From positions 386,997 through 450,996 of the forward strand of contig NZ_JACKZY010000003.1 in assembly GCF_020833685.1 (NCBI RefSeq): a stretch of DNA of 64,000 bases, given 5' to 3'. This DNA comes from Nitratireductor sp. B36. GTDB taxonomy: Bacteria; Pseudomonadota; Alphaproteobacteria; Rhizobiales; Rhizobiaceae. The notes beneath the pieces were generated by a model. The model ran no database searches and was not told the origin of the DNA. It saw only the letters and a list, made by a program, of their open reading frames with translations. Numbering within the stretch: the first letter of the stretch is position 1; each line of letters starts with the position of its first letter. A program made the translations under genes and the position numbers. This document shows, in pieces, positions 54,946 to 63,951 of this stretch.

Positions 54946-55101
54946 AGAGGCACCAGTCAGACCGAAGGGTGTATGCGGCACGCAATAAGGTCAGGAAGCG
55001 GCCTACTCGACAATGGCGGACGCCTATGGCAATCAATGTCTGGCTTTCGGCGGGCGATATAAAAATTTTGCGGCAATACTAGCATTTTTCCGCATATTTT
55101 A

Positions 55102-55131
55102 TTGACTATTCACCATGCTTCTGCAAATTAT
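55102..55131 (+). promoter_or_regulatory. Putative promoter of the Lrp-family gene
   Basis: TTGACT, 18 bases, AATTAT, 30 bases before the start codon in a notably A/T-rich part of the 215-base gap. Nearby TTGCGG/CCGCA repeats could be regulator half-sites for autoregulation. Confidence 0.4.
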
Positions 55132-55160
55132 CCTGAAATTGGATTTGCGGAAGAATTGCC

Positions 55161-55613
55161 ATGGATCAGATCGACCATAAAATCGTGACCCTGTTGGCGG
55201 AGGATGCCCGCCGCTCTCTGGCTGATATTGGTGGTGTGGTGGGGCTGTCAGCTTCGGCGGTCAATGAGCGTATTCGCCGGCTTTCGGCCAGCGGTGTTAT
55301 CCGGCGTTTCACGGTGGATGCCGATCCGGCGGCGCTGGGCTGTCCGGTGCTTGTTTTCATCTGGGTATCACTGGTTCAGAACGTCAATGAAGAGGCGTTT
55401 CGCGTTTTTGCGGCTGCCCACAAGGCGGTAGAGGAATGCCACCATGTGACTGGCCCGTGGTCCTATCTCATCAAGGCGCGCGTGCCGTCGCTTTCCGATG
55501 TGGAAAGCGTTCTCGAAGACATGAAGAAGCATGGTTTTCTGGCCCGCAGCGAGTCTGTCGTGGCCCTGTCGACGGTGGAGCCGGGATCTTTCGCGCCGGT
55601 TGAAAAGGGCTGA
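55161..55613 (+). CDS. Lrp/AsnC family transcriptional regulator
   Basis: A 150-residue regulator with an N-terminal winged helix (DHKIVTLLAEDARRSLADIG, AVNERIRRLSASGVIRRF) and a RAM effector domain (FIWVSLVQNVNEEAFRVFAA, HHVTGPWSYLIKARVPSLSD) that binds amino acids. It is followed after four bases by a LysE-type exporter, the classic arrangement where the regulator controls amino-acid export. Confidence 0.9.
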   Translation: MDQIDHKIVTLLAEDARRSLADIGGVVGLSASAVNERIRRLSASGVIRRFTVDADPAALGCPVLVFIWVSLVQNVNEEAFRVFAAAHKAVEECHHVTGPWSYLIKARVPSLSDVESVLEDMKKHGFLARSESVVALSTVEPGSFAPVEKG

Positions 55614-55617
55614 CAAA

Positions 55618-56241
55618 GTGGATGCGCTGCTGTTCGGCAAGAGCCTGTTGCTTGGGCTGGCTGTCGCGGCGCCGCTTGGGCCCATCGGGGCATTGTGTGT
55701 GAACAGAACGCTTGAGCATGGCCTGTGGGCCGGCATTGCCGGCGGTCTGGGCACGGCCCTTGCAGATGCTCTCTATGCGACGCTGGCGGCGGTCGGATTT
55801 GCGGCGTTTGCGGCAGCGCTAGCGATGGTCGATGTGCCGCTCAAGCTTGCCGGAGGCCTGTTTCTGGCATGGCTCGGCTGGAAAAGTTTTTCAGCACTAC
55901 CGCCGCGGGCCGCTGCCAGGGCCCGGGCAAGCGATCTCTTCGGAACCGCCGTTGCCACCTTTTTCCTGACAATCACCAATCCGATGACCATTCTCGCCTT
56001 TGCGGCGATGTTTGCCGGTCTCGGGCTGGCGGATTCTCCACGCTCTAGCGATGCGGTGGCCGTGGTGACGGGCGTTTTTCTCGGCTCGCTTCTGTGGTGG
56101 TTTATCCTGAGTGGCGGCGTGGCGCTGGCGCGCGCGCGGCTGCCTGAAAGTCTGTCGCTTTGGGTATCGCGCATATCGGGAACGATCCTGTTTGCCTTTG
56201 CCGCTCTTGCGATCGGTTCGGCGTTACACGGCTATTCGTGA
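55618..56241 (+). CDS. LysE/RhtB family amino-acid exporter
   Basis: A 207-residue membrane protein with about six helices: FGKSLLLGLAVAAPLGPIGA at the start, WAGIAGGLGTALADALYATL, and FFLTITNPMTILAFAAMFAG, the last a LysE/Rht hallmark. The GTG start at 55618 follows AAAAGGG. Predicted to export an amino acid under control of the Lrp gene upstream. Its last 10 bases overlap the convergent AraC gene. Confidence 0.88.
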   Translation: MDALLFGKSLLLGLAVAAPLGPIGALCVNRTLEHGLWAGIAGGLGTALADALYATLAAVGFAAFAAALAMVDVPLKLAGGLFLAWLGWKSFSALPPRAAARARASDLFGTAVATFFLTITNPMTILAFAAMFAGLGLADSPRSSDAVAVVTGVFLGSLLWWFILSGGVALARARLPESLSLWVSRISGTILFAFAALAIGSALHGYS

Positions 56242-57230
56242 GCGGCGATCTTGGCGTTCCATTCGCGCGGCGTTGTTCCGGTGATGCGTCGGAACTCGCG
56301 GTTGAAATTGGATTTGGTGTTGAAACCGCTTGAGAGCATGGCTTCGGTGACATTGGCGCCATCTTCCAGTGCGCGGCAGGCGTGATGAATGCGATGCCGG
56401 TTGATGTAGCGAGAGACGTTTTCGCCACTGACCAGATTGATGGCGGAGGAGAGTTGTTTGACCGGTACGTGCAATCGTCGGGCGAGCCGCGCGAGCGTTA
56501 GGGACGGATCAAGATAAGGCCTGTCGGTCTGAAGGAGCGCATCGAGCCGCTGGACGAGATGGGCATCTTCCTCGCTGGGGTGGGGACTCTGTGGGGGAGA
56601 CTCCGCCTCTGTCTCACCCATGGCATTGGGTGAAATGCTGAGCAATCCGATGGCAAGCAGTGCGGCCGACGAAAAGACGCTGACAATGACTGGCGGCAGC
56701 CCGGTCTGGCCGGTCATGATGGCGAGCGCAATGAGTGCGTCGCTGAGCGCCGACAGGATGAGGGCGAGGCCGATGCCACCCCAGATTCGGGCTGGAAGGC
56801 GTCCGGCCTCAAGCCGTGCCAGAGGCAGATCATCGTCGCTACGGTGCAGCTTCAACAGAATGGCCAGCCCATAGAGAACGAAGATGGCCGGGACCACCGT
56901 ATCGAGCGTACCCGGCGCGAAGACGACGCAGAAAGCTGCAAAGGCAGGTGCTGCCAGGTGCGCGAGATCGCGGGGCAATAAGAATGGGCGGAACGAGGCC
57001 GTCTGGAAAGCGAGCCATGACAGCGGCGGCACGAATGTGGCCGTGATGGGCTGAAGGGGCAGAAATGCGCCGATGCCATAATATTGGCGCAGCGAAACGA
57101 TGAGGCTTTGCAGCGCGCAGGCGGCAAGCAGCGCCATCAGAAACGGTGGGCGCTCGCTGGAGAAGGCGATCCGGATCAGTAGCCCTGCGAGCACGAGGGC
57201 GACGATCATTGGAATGGGCAGAGCCAGCAT
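56232..57230 (-). CDS. AraC-family regulator with N-terminal membrane domain
   Basis: A 332-residue protein. Residues ~1-205 form about six to seven hydrophobic helices, the last ~115 an AraC DNA-binding domain (LTLARLARRLHVPVKQLSSA, ENVSRYINRHRIHHACRALE, GFNTKSNFNREFRRITGTTP). This membrane-embedded AraC type is widespread and thought to sense a membrane-associated signal; the target genes are unknown. It ends convergent with and overlapping lysE by 10 bases. Confidence 0.87.
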   Translation of the reverse strand: MLALPIPMIVALVLAGLLIRIAFSSERPPFLMALLAACALQSLIVSLRQYYGIGAFLPLQPITATFVPPLSWLAFQTASFRPFLLPRDLAHLAAPAFAAFCVVFAPGTLDTVVPAIFVLYGLAILLKLHRSDDDLPLARLEAGRLPARIWGGIGLALILSALSDALIALAIMTGQTGLPPVIVSVFSSAALLAIGLLSISPNAMGETEAESPPQSPHPSEEDAHLVQRLDALLQTDRPYLDPSLTLARLARRLHVPVKQLSSAINLVSGENVSRYINRHRIHHACRALEDGANVTEAMLSSGFNTKSNFNREFRRITGTTPREWNAKIAAHE

Positions 57231-57635
57231 GGGTGGAGCCTGCGCGTTGCTGCAAAGGCTCGCCTTGTGACATTGCAGCGGGCCGGTGGCAATGTTTGCC
57301 GAAGCCCTGGTGCGTCTAGCGGGGTGAACGCCAGATCAAGCCTTATGCATCGGCGCAGGGAGCAGAGTATCCCAAGATGTCGGCGCAGTGCGTGGTTCGA
57401 CAGGCTCACCATGAGGAGCGTGGGCTCCGGTAGAAGCCTTTCGGTGATCAGCCAGACCACTCCCTTATGGTGAAGCTGTCGTAGCGTGCAGCGGGCCTTG
57501 GTTGGGAAGCTGTTGGGTTCCGCATATCGCGGCGTCCGGTTCGATGTGGACGGCCTGGTTCGAAAACCGGTTTCAGGTCGCGGGCAGAAGACGGATTGAG
57601 CAGTTTGGCGTCATCCAGATGAAAGGATGACGGAT
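57231..57635. other. Intergenic region with a degenerate palindromic element
   Basis: About 405 bases without a credible gene, between the divergent AraC and hydrolase genes. It contains the inverted-repeat element at 57388-57490. Nothing else is recognised; promoters of both genes should lie here. Confidence 0.5.
57388..57490. repeat. Degenerate copy of the palindromic intergenic repeat
   Basis: Left arm TGCGTGGTTCGACAGGCTC (57389 on, ending CCATGAGGAG) and right arm starting CTCCCTTATGGTGAAGCTGT are imperfect reverse complements (31 bases each, several mismatches), separated by about 41 bases. The arms match the intact element at 58703-58840. Confidence 0.7.
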
Positions 57636-58655
57636 ATGAAAAAACTGCTTTCTGCTTTTCTCATCGGCATGGGGCTGACGGGCGCAGCCATGGCTGGTCC
57701 CTATGCCGGATATGACCGGTTGACGGTGAAGGCGGATCACCGCCCATCGGTTCTGGCGGCCTCGGTATGGTATCCGGCCGGCACGCCGACCTATCGCGGG
57801 CTGGTGGGCGACAATGCCGTTTTTCAAGGCACTTCGGCCTATGTCGGTGCCGCGGTGGCGGAGGGGCGGTTTCCGCTCTTCGTGCTCTCGCATGGCTCTG
57901 GCGGCAATATGGATGCCATCTCCTGGCTTTCCTCGGCGCTGGCGATGCGCGGGGCAATGGTGCTGGCGGTCAATCATCCCGGCAGCACGTCGGGCGATTC
58001 TTCTCCGCGCCGTTCACTGCGGCTCGATGAGCGGGCGGCCGATCTCAGCGCTGCACTCGACGCGCTGCTCAATGAGCCTGTGTTTGCCGATCACGTGGAT
58101 CGTTCGCGCATTGCCTCGCTTGGCTTTTCGCTTGGCGGAGCCACGGCGCTGAACCTTGCCGGATTGCGCTTCGACCGGGGAGCTTATGCGGACTATTGCG
58201 CGACAATGGGTGAGGATGGTCAGGACTGTGTGTTCTTCGCCAAGGGAGGTGTTGACTTCGCGGCGCTTCCGGAGGGGTTCGCCACCGATATGCGCGATGA
58301 GCGGATTCTGCAGGCCATCGCCATCGACCCCGGCATGACGTATGCGGCGACGCCTGAGAGTGTTGGCAGAATGAAGATGCCGGTGTTGCTCATCAATCTC
58401 GGCCGGACGCATTTGTTCAAGGCGGCTGATGTGGGGCCGGACGGAAGCAACCTCGCTGCAAGATTGCCCTCGGCGCTGCTGAAGACGATTGCACCGGCGC
58501 ATCACTTCACCTTCCTTGCGGAGTGCAAGCCGGAAGGGGCAGCGATGCTTGCCGCGGAAAAGGACGACCCGGTATGCGACGATCCCGAAGGGGCCGATCG
58601 GGCGGCTGTTCACAAGGCGATTGTCGAGGAGATCGCGGCGTTTGCCGGGCTTTGA
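57636..58655 (+). CDS. Exported alpha/beta hydrolase, PAF-acetylhydrolase/dienelactone-hydrolase-like
   Basis: A 339-residue precursor with a signal peptide (MKKLLSAFLIGMGLTGAAMA). The mature part has FPLFVLSHGSGGNMDAISWL (oxyanion region, residues ~80-99 of the precursor), the nucleophile elbow GFSLGGATALN and a late HHFTFL histidine, so a serine hydrolase of the COG4188 type. A CDDPEG segment and paired cysteines suggest a periplasmic disulfide. ATG 57636 with AAAGG nine bases upstream is chosen. Substrate unknown. Confidence 0.82.
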   Translation: MKKLLSAFLIGMGLTGAAMAGPYAGYDRLTVKADHRPSVLAASVWYPAGTPTYRGLVGDNAVFQGTSAYVGAAVAEGRFPLFVLSHGSGGNMDAISWLSSALAMRGAMVLAVNHPGSTSGDSSPRRSLRLDERAADLSAALDALLNEPVFADHVDRSRIASLGFSLGGATALNLAGLRFDRGAYADYCATMGEDGQDCVFFAKGGVDFAALPEGFATDMRDERILQAIAIDPGMTYAATPESVGRMKMPVLLINLGRTHLFKAADVGPDGSNLAARLPSALLKTIAPAHHFTFLAECKPEGAAMLAAEKDDPVCDDPEGADRAAVHKAIVEEIAAFAGL

Positions 58656-58702
58656 TCTGGCCTGATCATGTGGGGTTTTTGAGCAGGCTTTGCTGCATTG
58701 AC

Positions 58703-58840
58703 GTGGTGCGTGGTTCGACAAGCTCACCATGAGGGGCGGGGATGCAGCTTCAAGGGTGTTGCGGACTGGGTCGAAGATCCGTGGGGCGGGTTTGCCAGCC
58801 CCCACCACCCTCATGGTGAGCTTGTCGAACCACGCACCAC
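58703..58840. repeat. Palindromic intergenic repeat with 33-bp perfect arms
   Basis: Arms at 58703-58735 (GTGGTGCGTGGTTCGACAAG ... ending CCATGAGGG) and 58808-58840 are exact reverse complements over 33 bases, enclosing 72 bases. The arm sequence resembles the widespread extragenic palindromes with GTTCGACAAGCTCACCATGA found in rhizobia and sphingomonads. It sits between convergent genes and could also act as a bidirectional terminator. Confidence 0.85.
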
Positions 58841-58857
58841 GCCCAATCTGGGCCGAT

Positions 58858-60579
58858 CTAGCCGTTGCCGTTTATGGCATGCGTCCTGCGGAGCCGCCAA
58901 CGGATTTCCGGATGTTCGGAAGCCGTCGTGTAGAGCACGATCTGGCGGCTCCTGCGGGGGCCGCCAAGGCCGGCGAAGAAGATCGATTCTTCAACCACCG
59001 GAACAATGCCTTCAACGGTGAAGAGCCAGGTGTCGGTGGCCTCACCGGCGAGAATGTGGCGTCCTTCCGGATCCCGGAAAACGTCAATATCAGGGTGGAT
59101 ATGAAAACGAACGGCCACCGCATCATTGCCGATTGCCGTCGAAGCAGAACCATCGGGCCTGACCACGCGATCCACGCCTTCGAGCAGGGCCCCTTCCTCC
59201 GACAAGGAGAGGGCGCGTTCATGGATGAGCCCGAAGCGTGAGACATAGCCATTGTGACTGGCAGTGAAGCGCTGGATACCGGCCCCGTCGTCGCGCCGGC
59301 ACTCGACCCTGCGTGGTCCGCCGATCAGCGGAGTGCCGATCAGATCGCTCCATTTCGGTGAAAGGCTGAAGCGTGCCTGTGATGTGTCGTTGATTGTGAT
59401 TGTGGAGTGCGCGGCCGTGGTGCGCGCCAGGGGGCGGTAGCTGTCGTCGCCGTAATTGTCGATGCCGCTGTTGACCACGAACTGATGGCGGCCGGACGAC
59501 ATTTCAAACGACAGGCAGCCCGCATGGGCGAAATGGGAAAGATCGGCAGGTGGCGGTGCCGCCGTGTCGGCGATGATGGTGGTGGCACCCAGCGCCAGAC
59601 GCTCATAGCCTGAATGCGGCGCATGTAGAAGCGGTGCGCCCCCGGTATCATCGTAGCGCAGGATGGCGGCGACACTGTCGTGCTGGGTGATGCCCATGCC
59701 GTTGAAACGGGCGATGGAACCATCGCGGTGACGGAAGAAGCGCAACGCCGGAAGCATGCGCTCGACGGCATCAATGAGGGCCTGCGGGGGTTGCTCGGCC
59801 TGGTTCGTATAGGTCTGCCGGAGCGGCAGAAGGTCGGTGAGGAGTTCCATGATCGCCCGCGGATTGCGGGAGACATGGCCGCCATCGGCTAGGATCTGTC
59901 GCTCGAGCTCCTGTGCGAGATTGCGGCTGGCGGCCTTCACCGCCGTGGCGGGTGCGGGCAGCGAAAGGGCGCAGAATGCCAGCGCTATGCGCGCGCGCAG
60001 GCGATCTTCTCCATCAGGCATTTCACGGGCGTTGGTGCGCAGATAGCGCATCTGCACGGCGAGCATTTTCAGGAACTGGCGGTAAAACGGAAGCTCGGCG
60101 CCCTGCAACACGACGGAAGAATGCTGAAGCCAGGCGATGACGCGCCGGGATGTGGTGCCGGGCTCCCATGGCAACCCCGAAATGCGCTTGCCGTGAAGGG
60201 CCATCCATTCTTCCACCAGCGCGCGCGCATTGGCCGAGGCCAGATCGCTCTGGGCGGCCCGCATGTGGCGCAGCCAGCGGAAACCGTGCAACGCGTCCTG
60301 CCAGGCAAGGTCAGTGACCGGTACACGGAAGGGAGACTGGCCGCGTGTTTCAACAAGCTGGCCGGCGAGGAGAAACTGGCCGTGATAGATATCGCGTGCG
60401 ACCTGGGGATCTGCGATGCGCAGGTCCGGCGGCGCGATGAGAACGCGTTCCGGGGTGCGGCCGGAATAGCGCCAGCGATAGGACGGGCCCGCGCGCAGAC
60501 GCCGCCGCAGGCGCGCCCATGCTTGCCGCGCAACAAGGCCCCACAGCTCGTGGGGGGAGTGTCCCCGTGCTTGATCCAC
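58858..60579 (-). CDS. Heparinase II/III family protein
   Basis: A ~573-residue protein. The N-terminal ~280 residues are an alpha/alpha-toroid-like region (WQDALHGFRWLRHMRAAQSD, PWEPGTTSRRVIAWLQHSSV) and the C-terminal ~290 a beta-rich Hepar_II_III domain (SGYERLALGATTIIAD, FEMSSGRHQFVVNSG, HSTITINDTSQAR). Family members are polysaccharide lyases; in rhizobia this gene lies by rsmB and purH and its substrate is unknown. The start is uncertain: GTG 60579 with GGAAAG upstream is chosen; TTG 60633 would lengthen it by 18 residues. No clear signal peptide. Confidence 0.8.
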   Translation of the reverse strand: MDQARGHSPHELWGLVARQAWARLRRRLRAGPSYRWRYSGRTPERVLIAPPDLRIADPQVARDIYHGQFLLAGQLVETRGQSPFRVPVTDLAWQDALHGFRWLRHMRAAQSDLASANARALVEEWMALHGKRISGLPWEPGTTSRRVIAWLQHSSVVLQGAELPFYRQFLKMLAVQMRYLRTNAREMPDGEDRLRARIALAFCALSLPAPATAVKAASRNLAQELERQILADGGHVSRNPRAIMELLTDLLPLRQTYTNQAEQPPQALIDAVERMLPALRFFRHRDGSIARFNGMGITQHDSVAAILRYDDTGGAPLLHAPHSGYERLALGATTIIADTAAPPPADLSHFAHAGCLSFEMSSGRHQFVVNSGIDNYGDDSYRPLARTTAAHSTITINDTSQARFSLSPKWSDLIGTPLIGGPRRVECRRDDGAGIQRFTASHNGYVSRFGLIHERALSLSEEGALLEGVDRVVRPDGSASTAIGNDAVAVRFHIHPDIDVFRDPEGRHILAGEATDTWLFTVEGIVPVVEESIFFAGLGGPRRSRQIVLYTTASEHPEIRWRLRRTHAINGNG

Positions 60580-60684
60580 CGACCGACTTTTCTTTCCGTG
60601 ACCCCAAATCAGCTGAGAGTCTAGTTGATTCAAGGATTTGTGCGAAGTTGAAATATATCAGCACACACAGATGGCAGGGCCAGC

Positions 60685-62064
60685 TCAGGGCTGGCGTATC
60701 ACACGGGCGGCGAAGAAGCCGTCGAGACCCCGGGCGAGAGGCGTTTCGCCGAAACCATCGGCAGGCGTGGTTCGCAAAAAACCTTCCGGTGTGATGAAGG
60801 TGCTGATGCCAGGCGTTTCGTCGGGTTTTATCGGATCGAGCGAGACCTCTGATGTGTCTGCAAGAAACGCGTCGAGCATCGCCTCGCCTTCGGCGGGGTC
60901 GAGCGAGCAGTTGGAAAAGACGATCCGCCCGCCAGGCTTGACCAGCGTCACCGCATGGTCGAGCAGCGCGCGCTGGAGGGCGGCGAGCTTCTCGATGTCT
61001 TCGGGCGTCTTTGTCCACGGCACATCCGGATGCCGCCGCACCGTGCCGGTGGAGGAGCAGGGGGCATCGATGAGGACGGCATCGAACGGGGTTTCGGGCT
61101 TGAATTTGCGGATGTCGGATTCGACGATCTGCGCTTCGAGGCGGAGGCGCTTGAGATTTTCAGCTAGCCGCTTGAGCCGGCTTTTGGACAGATCGACAGC
61201 GGTGACATCTGCGCCCGCATGAATGAGCTGCGCCGTCTTCCCGCCGGGCGCGGCGCAAAGATCGGCCACACGTGCGCCGGCGATGTCGCCGAGCAGTTTT
61301 GCGGGCAGGCTGGCGGCGGCATCCTGCACCCACCATGCGCCTTCCTCAAAGCCTGGCAGGGTGTCGACGCCGGCCTCGAGCTTTGCGATGCGGACGGTGC
61401 CCGTGGGAAGGACGATGCCGCCAAGCGCCTCGGCCCAGCGCTGCGGGTCTTGCCTGACAGTGAAGTCCACCGGCGGTTCCAGCCGGTGCATGGCGAGGAT
61501 GGCGGCGGTCTTTTCCGCGCCATAGGCCGCTTCCAGCCGCGCGGCAAACCAATCGGGTGCTTCACGCGTCTGGGCAAGGGCGGCAGGGAGCGCGCGCGCC
61601 TTCACGCGAATGAGGTTGCGCAAAACGCCGTTGACGAGGCCTGAGAACCGGGCAAGACGCGGGTCGCTTTTTGCCTGGGTGACGGCGAGATCTACGGCGG
61701 CGCTGTCGGGCACGTCGAGAAACAGGATCTGCGCCGCGGCCACGTGCAATGCGTGCGAGAGCGCACGGGCATTGGTGGGCAACGGACGCTCCAGACGGCG
61801 GGAAAGCAGTGCCTCGATTGTGCTGCGGTGGCGGAGCGCGCTCATCAGGATGGCGCGGACGAGCGAGCGGTCCCGCGCATCGAGCGCGCGGAAACTGGGC
61901 TGGCCGTTGGCGGGGTCGGTTAGACCGTCGAGCGAGGCGTGGGCATCCACCACGGCGGCGAGCAGTTTCGTGGCCACGCGGCGGGTTTCAAGGCCGGGCT
62001 TGTCGAAGGTCTCAGGCGTGGGGCGGTTTTTGCCGGTGGCGCGGCGCGCAGTGGGGCGGCTCAC
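60685..62064 (-). CDS. rsmB: 16S rRNA (cytosine967-C5)-methyltransferase RsmB
   Basis: Methylates C967 of 16S rRNA with SAM. The 459-residue protein has an N-terminal NusB-like domain ([40 protein letters not shown]) and a C-terminal Fmu/Sun domain with [20 protein letters not shown] (SAM site, ~268-287), the catalytic-cysteine motif [15 protein letters not shown] and [12 protein letters not shown]. The GTG start overlaps the htpX stop by four bases, so it is translated after htpX. Confidence 0.93.
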   Translation of the reverse strand: MSRPTARRATGKNRPTPETFDKPGLETRRVATKLLAAVVDAHASLDGLTDPANGQPSFRALDARDRSLVRAILMSALRHRSTIEALLSRRLERPLPTNARALSHALHVAAAQILFLDVPDSAAVDLAVTQAKSDPRLARFSGLVNGVLRNLIRVKARALPAALAQTREAPDWFAARLEAAYGAEKTAAILAMHRLEPPVDFTVRQDPQRWAEALGGIVLPTGTVRIAKLEAGVDTLPGFEEGAWWVQDAAASLPAKLLGDIAGARVADLCAAPGGKTAQLIHAGADVTAVDLSKSRLKRLAENLKRLRLEAQIVESDIRKFKPETPFDAVLIDAPCSSTGTVRRHPDVPWTKTPEDIEKLAALQRALLDHAVTLVKPGGRIVFSNCSLDPAEGEAMLDAFLADTSEVSLDPIKPDETPGISTFITPEGFLRTTPADGFGETPLARGLDGFFAARVIRQP

Positions 62065-63053
62065 GACCAGGGGCCTTTGCGCCCTTTGGCGTCACGGCCC
62101 CAGCGGGGGTCGGATTTGGGCTGGGGTTGGGGCCGGGGTTCGGGCGCTTCGGTCCGGGTGCCCCACGGGCCCTGATGCTCTTCGCGGGCCTGCGGCTCAG
62201 GCGTCGCGCGCATTTCGCCCGCCATCGCCTGAAGCGCGGCAATGCGATTGTCAGTGTCGGGGTGGGTGGAGAACAGATTGTCCATGCGCTCGCCCGAGAG
62301 CGGATTGATGATGAACATATGCGCGGTGGCGGGATTGCGCTCGGCATTCTGATTGACCACCTGCTTTGCACGCCTTGCGATCTTGTCGAGCGCGGAGGCA
62401 AGCCACAGCGGGTTGCCGCAGATCTCCGCCCCGCGCCGGTCTGCCGAATATTCGCGGGTGCGGCTGATGGCCATCTGCACCAGCATCGCAGCGAAGGGCG
62501 CAACGATCATCGCCACGAGAATGCCGATGAAGCCGAGCGGGTTGTTGTTGTCGCGGTTGCCGCCGAAGAACAGGGCAAAATTGCCGAGCATGGAGATTGC
62601 GCCGGCCAGCGTCGCGGTGATGGTCATGGTGAGCGTGTCGCGGTTCTGCACATGAGCAAGCTCATGGGCCATGACGCCTGCCACCTCCTCGTAGCTCAGG
62701 CGTTCGAGCAGACCTGTGGTGGCGGCCACGGCTGCGTTCTGCGGGTTGCGCCCGGTGGCGAACGCGTTGGGCTGAGCGTTCTGGATGAGATAGACGCGCG
62801 GCATGGGAAGGCCGGCGCGTGCGGCCAGATCGCGCACGATGCCGAAATATTCGGGCGCATTGCGCTCGTCCACCTCGACGGCGTTGTGCATCCTGAGCAC
62901 CATCTTGTCGGCATTCCAATAGCTGAACAGGTTCATGCCCGCTGCGATCAGGAAGGCGATCATCATGCCGCCGGTGCCCCCAATCAGATAGCCCACGCCC
63001 ATGAACAGCGCCGTCATCAGGGCCAGAAGCATTGCCGTGCGTATCATGTTCAT
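62061..63053 (-). CDS. htpX: Membrane zinc metalloprotease HtpX
   Basis: Quality-control protease that degrades misfolded membrane proteins. The 330-residue protein has two N-terminal helices, the zinc motif HELAH at residues 130-134 with a downstream [11 protein letters not shown] glutamate, two further helices between them, and a Pro/Gln-rich tail (~285-330) that is long for HtpX. Start [10 protein letters not shown] at 63053 is standard. It is coupled to rsmB by a GTGA overlap and has a sigma-32-like promoter 65 bases upstream. Confidence 0.93.
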   Translation of the reverse strand: MNMIRTAMLLALMTALFMGVGYLIGGTGGMMIAFLIAAGMNLFSYWNADKMVLRMHNAVEVDERNAPEYFGIVRDLAARAGLPMPRVYLIQNAQPNAFATGRNPQNAAVAATTGLLERLSYEEVAGVMAHELAHVQNRDTLTMTITATLAGAISMLGNFALFFGGNRDNNNPLGFIGILVAMIVAPFAAMLVQMAISRTREYSADRRGAEICGNPLWLASALDKIARRAKQVVNQNAERNPATAHMFIINPLSGERMDNLFSTHPDTDNRIAALQAMAGEMRATPEPQAREEHQGPWGTRTEAPEPRPQPQPKSDPRWGRDAKGRKGPWS

Positions 63054-63117
63054 CGTCGTCTCAAGCTCCGCAATGGAATGCGCCAGCGATTTTCCATGGC
63101 GCGACCAATCGCTTATA

Positions 63118-63146
63118 TGATGGGGAACCCGGTTCGTGTATTCAAT
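63118..63146 (-). promoter_or_regulatory. Putative heat-shock (RpoH) promoter of htpX
   Basis: On the minus strand ATTGAA, 15 bases, CCCCATCA resembles the sigma-32 form CTTGAA-N13-17-CCCCATNT. It lies 65 bases before the htpX start; htpX is a classical heat-shock gene. Confidence 0.45.
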
Positions 63147-63174
63147 ATTTCCCCGTTTTCGAGAGGAATTTGCC

Positions 63175-63381
63175 GTGACAGACGAGACGGACAGACAGGC
63201 AGAGCAGCCGAAGAAGGCACTGACGCCTGCGGCAAGGCGCGCACTGGCGGAAGCCGAGGAACGGCGCAAGGCCTATGAGGCCGAGGCTGCGAAGGCTCCA
63301 AAGGAGCTGGGCGGACGCGGCGGACAGGACCCGGCGCGCTATGGCGACTGGGAAGTGAAGGGCATCGCCACCGACTTCTGA
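63175..63381 (+). CDS. DUF1674 protein (succinate dehydrogenase assembly factor 4-like)
   Basis: A 68-residue protein ending [20 protein letters not shown] and KGIATDF, the DUF1674/SDHAF4 signature; the N-terminal half is a charged helix. Eukaryotic SDHAF4 protects flavinylated SdhA before complex II assembly, and the bacterial protein probably does the same for the SdhA encoded at 29970. The GTG start at 63175 follows GAGAGGAA. It is divergent from htpX. Confidence 0.85.
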   Translation: MTDETDRQAEQPKKALTPAARRALAEAEERRKAYEAEAAKAPKELGGRGGQDPARYGDWEVKGIATDF

Positions 63382-63423
63382 TTTCAGGTTGCGCGTTTCA
63401 GTTTAGAGGAATATATTCCTCTT

Positions 63424-63879
63424 ATGCGCCCCCTCATCTCCAGACCTCTGTTTTCACTGTTGCTTGCCTGTGCGCTGAGCGCGCAACCGGCAGCCTTTGC
63501 CGCACGCAGAGACATGATTTCAGGTCCGGTGGAAGCCCGTGTTCTGCGTGTGATCGACGGCGATACTTTTGTGGCCGAAGCCCATGTCTGGCCCGGCCAG
63601 CGCATTACGGTGGGGGTGCGCATTCGCGGCGTCGATGCGCCCGAAATGCGAAGCCGCTGCGCTGCCGAGAAGGCTGCGGCGCGCGAGGCACGCATAGCGC
63701 TCGAGCGCTTGCTCGCCGAAGGGTCTGTCTGGATAAGCGACATCAGCGGCGGCAAGTATTACGGGCGGGTGCTTGCCGACGTGGCGACGGAACCGGGCGG
63801 AGACGTTGCATCGCGTCTGCTGGACGCCCGGCTTGTGGCGGCCTATGGCGGCGGACGGCGGGTTTCGTTCGTGTGTTGA
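63424..63879 (+). CDS. Exported thermonuclease-like (SNase) protein
   Basis: A 151-residue precursor with a signal peptide (LFSLLLACALSAQPAAFA). The SNase-type fold is seen in RVLRVIDGDTFVAEA (Asp-Gly-Asp site, residues ~39-53), TVGVRIRGVDAPEMRSRC and the catalytic-type KYYGRVLADV. Probably a periplasmic or secreted nuclease; compared with staphylococcal nuclease it is short at the C-terminus and substrate-binding residues should be checked. It begins 42 bases after the DUF1674 gene. Confidence 0.82.
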   Translation: MRPLISRPLFSLLLACALSAQPAAFAARRDMISGPVEARVLRVIDGDTFVAEAHVWPGQRITVGVRIRGVDAPEMRSRCAAEKAAAREARIALERLLAEGSVWISDISGGKYYGRVLADVATEPGGDVASRLLDARLVAAYGGGRRVSFVC

Positions 63880-63925
63880 TGGTGGCGTGATTTTCTGATG
63901 CGTCGGCGCTCGCCCCTCATCCTCA

Positions 63926-63951
63926 CCTTCTCCCCGTGCACGGGGAGAAGG
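63926..63951. repeat. 26-bp perfect palindrome (extragenic repeat)
   Basis: CCTTCTCCCCGTGCAC and its mirror GTGCACGGGGAGAAGG form a perfect 26-base palindrome centred on GTGCAC, preceded by CCCCTCATCCTCA. This is the sequence type of an abundant extragenic palindrome in rhizobial genomes and can fold as a terminator for the nuclease gene. Confidence 0.7.
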
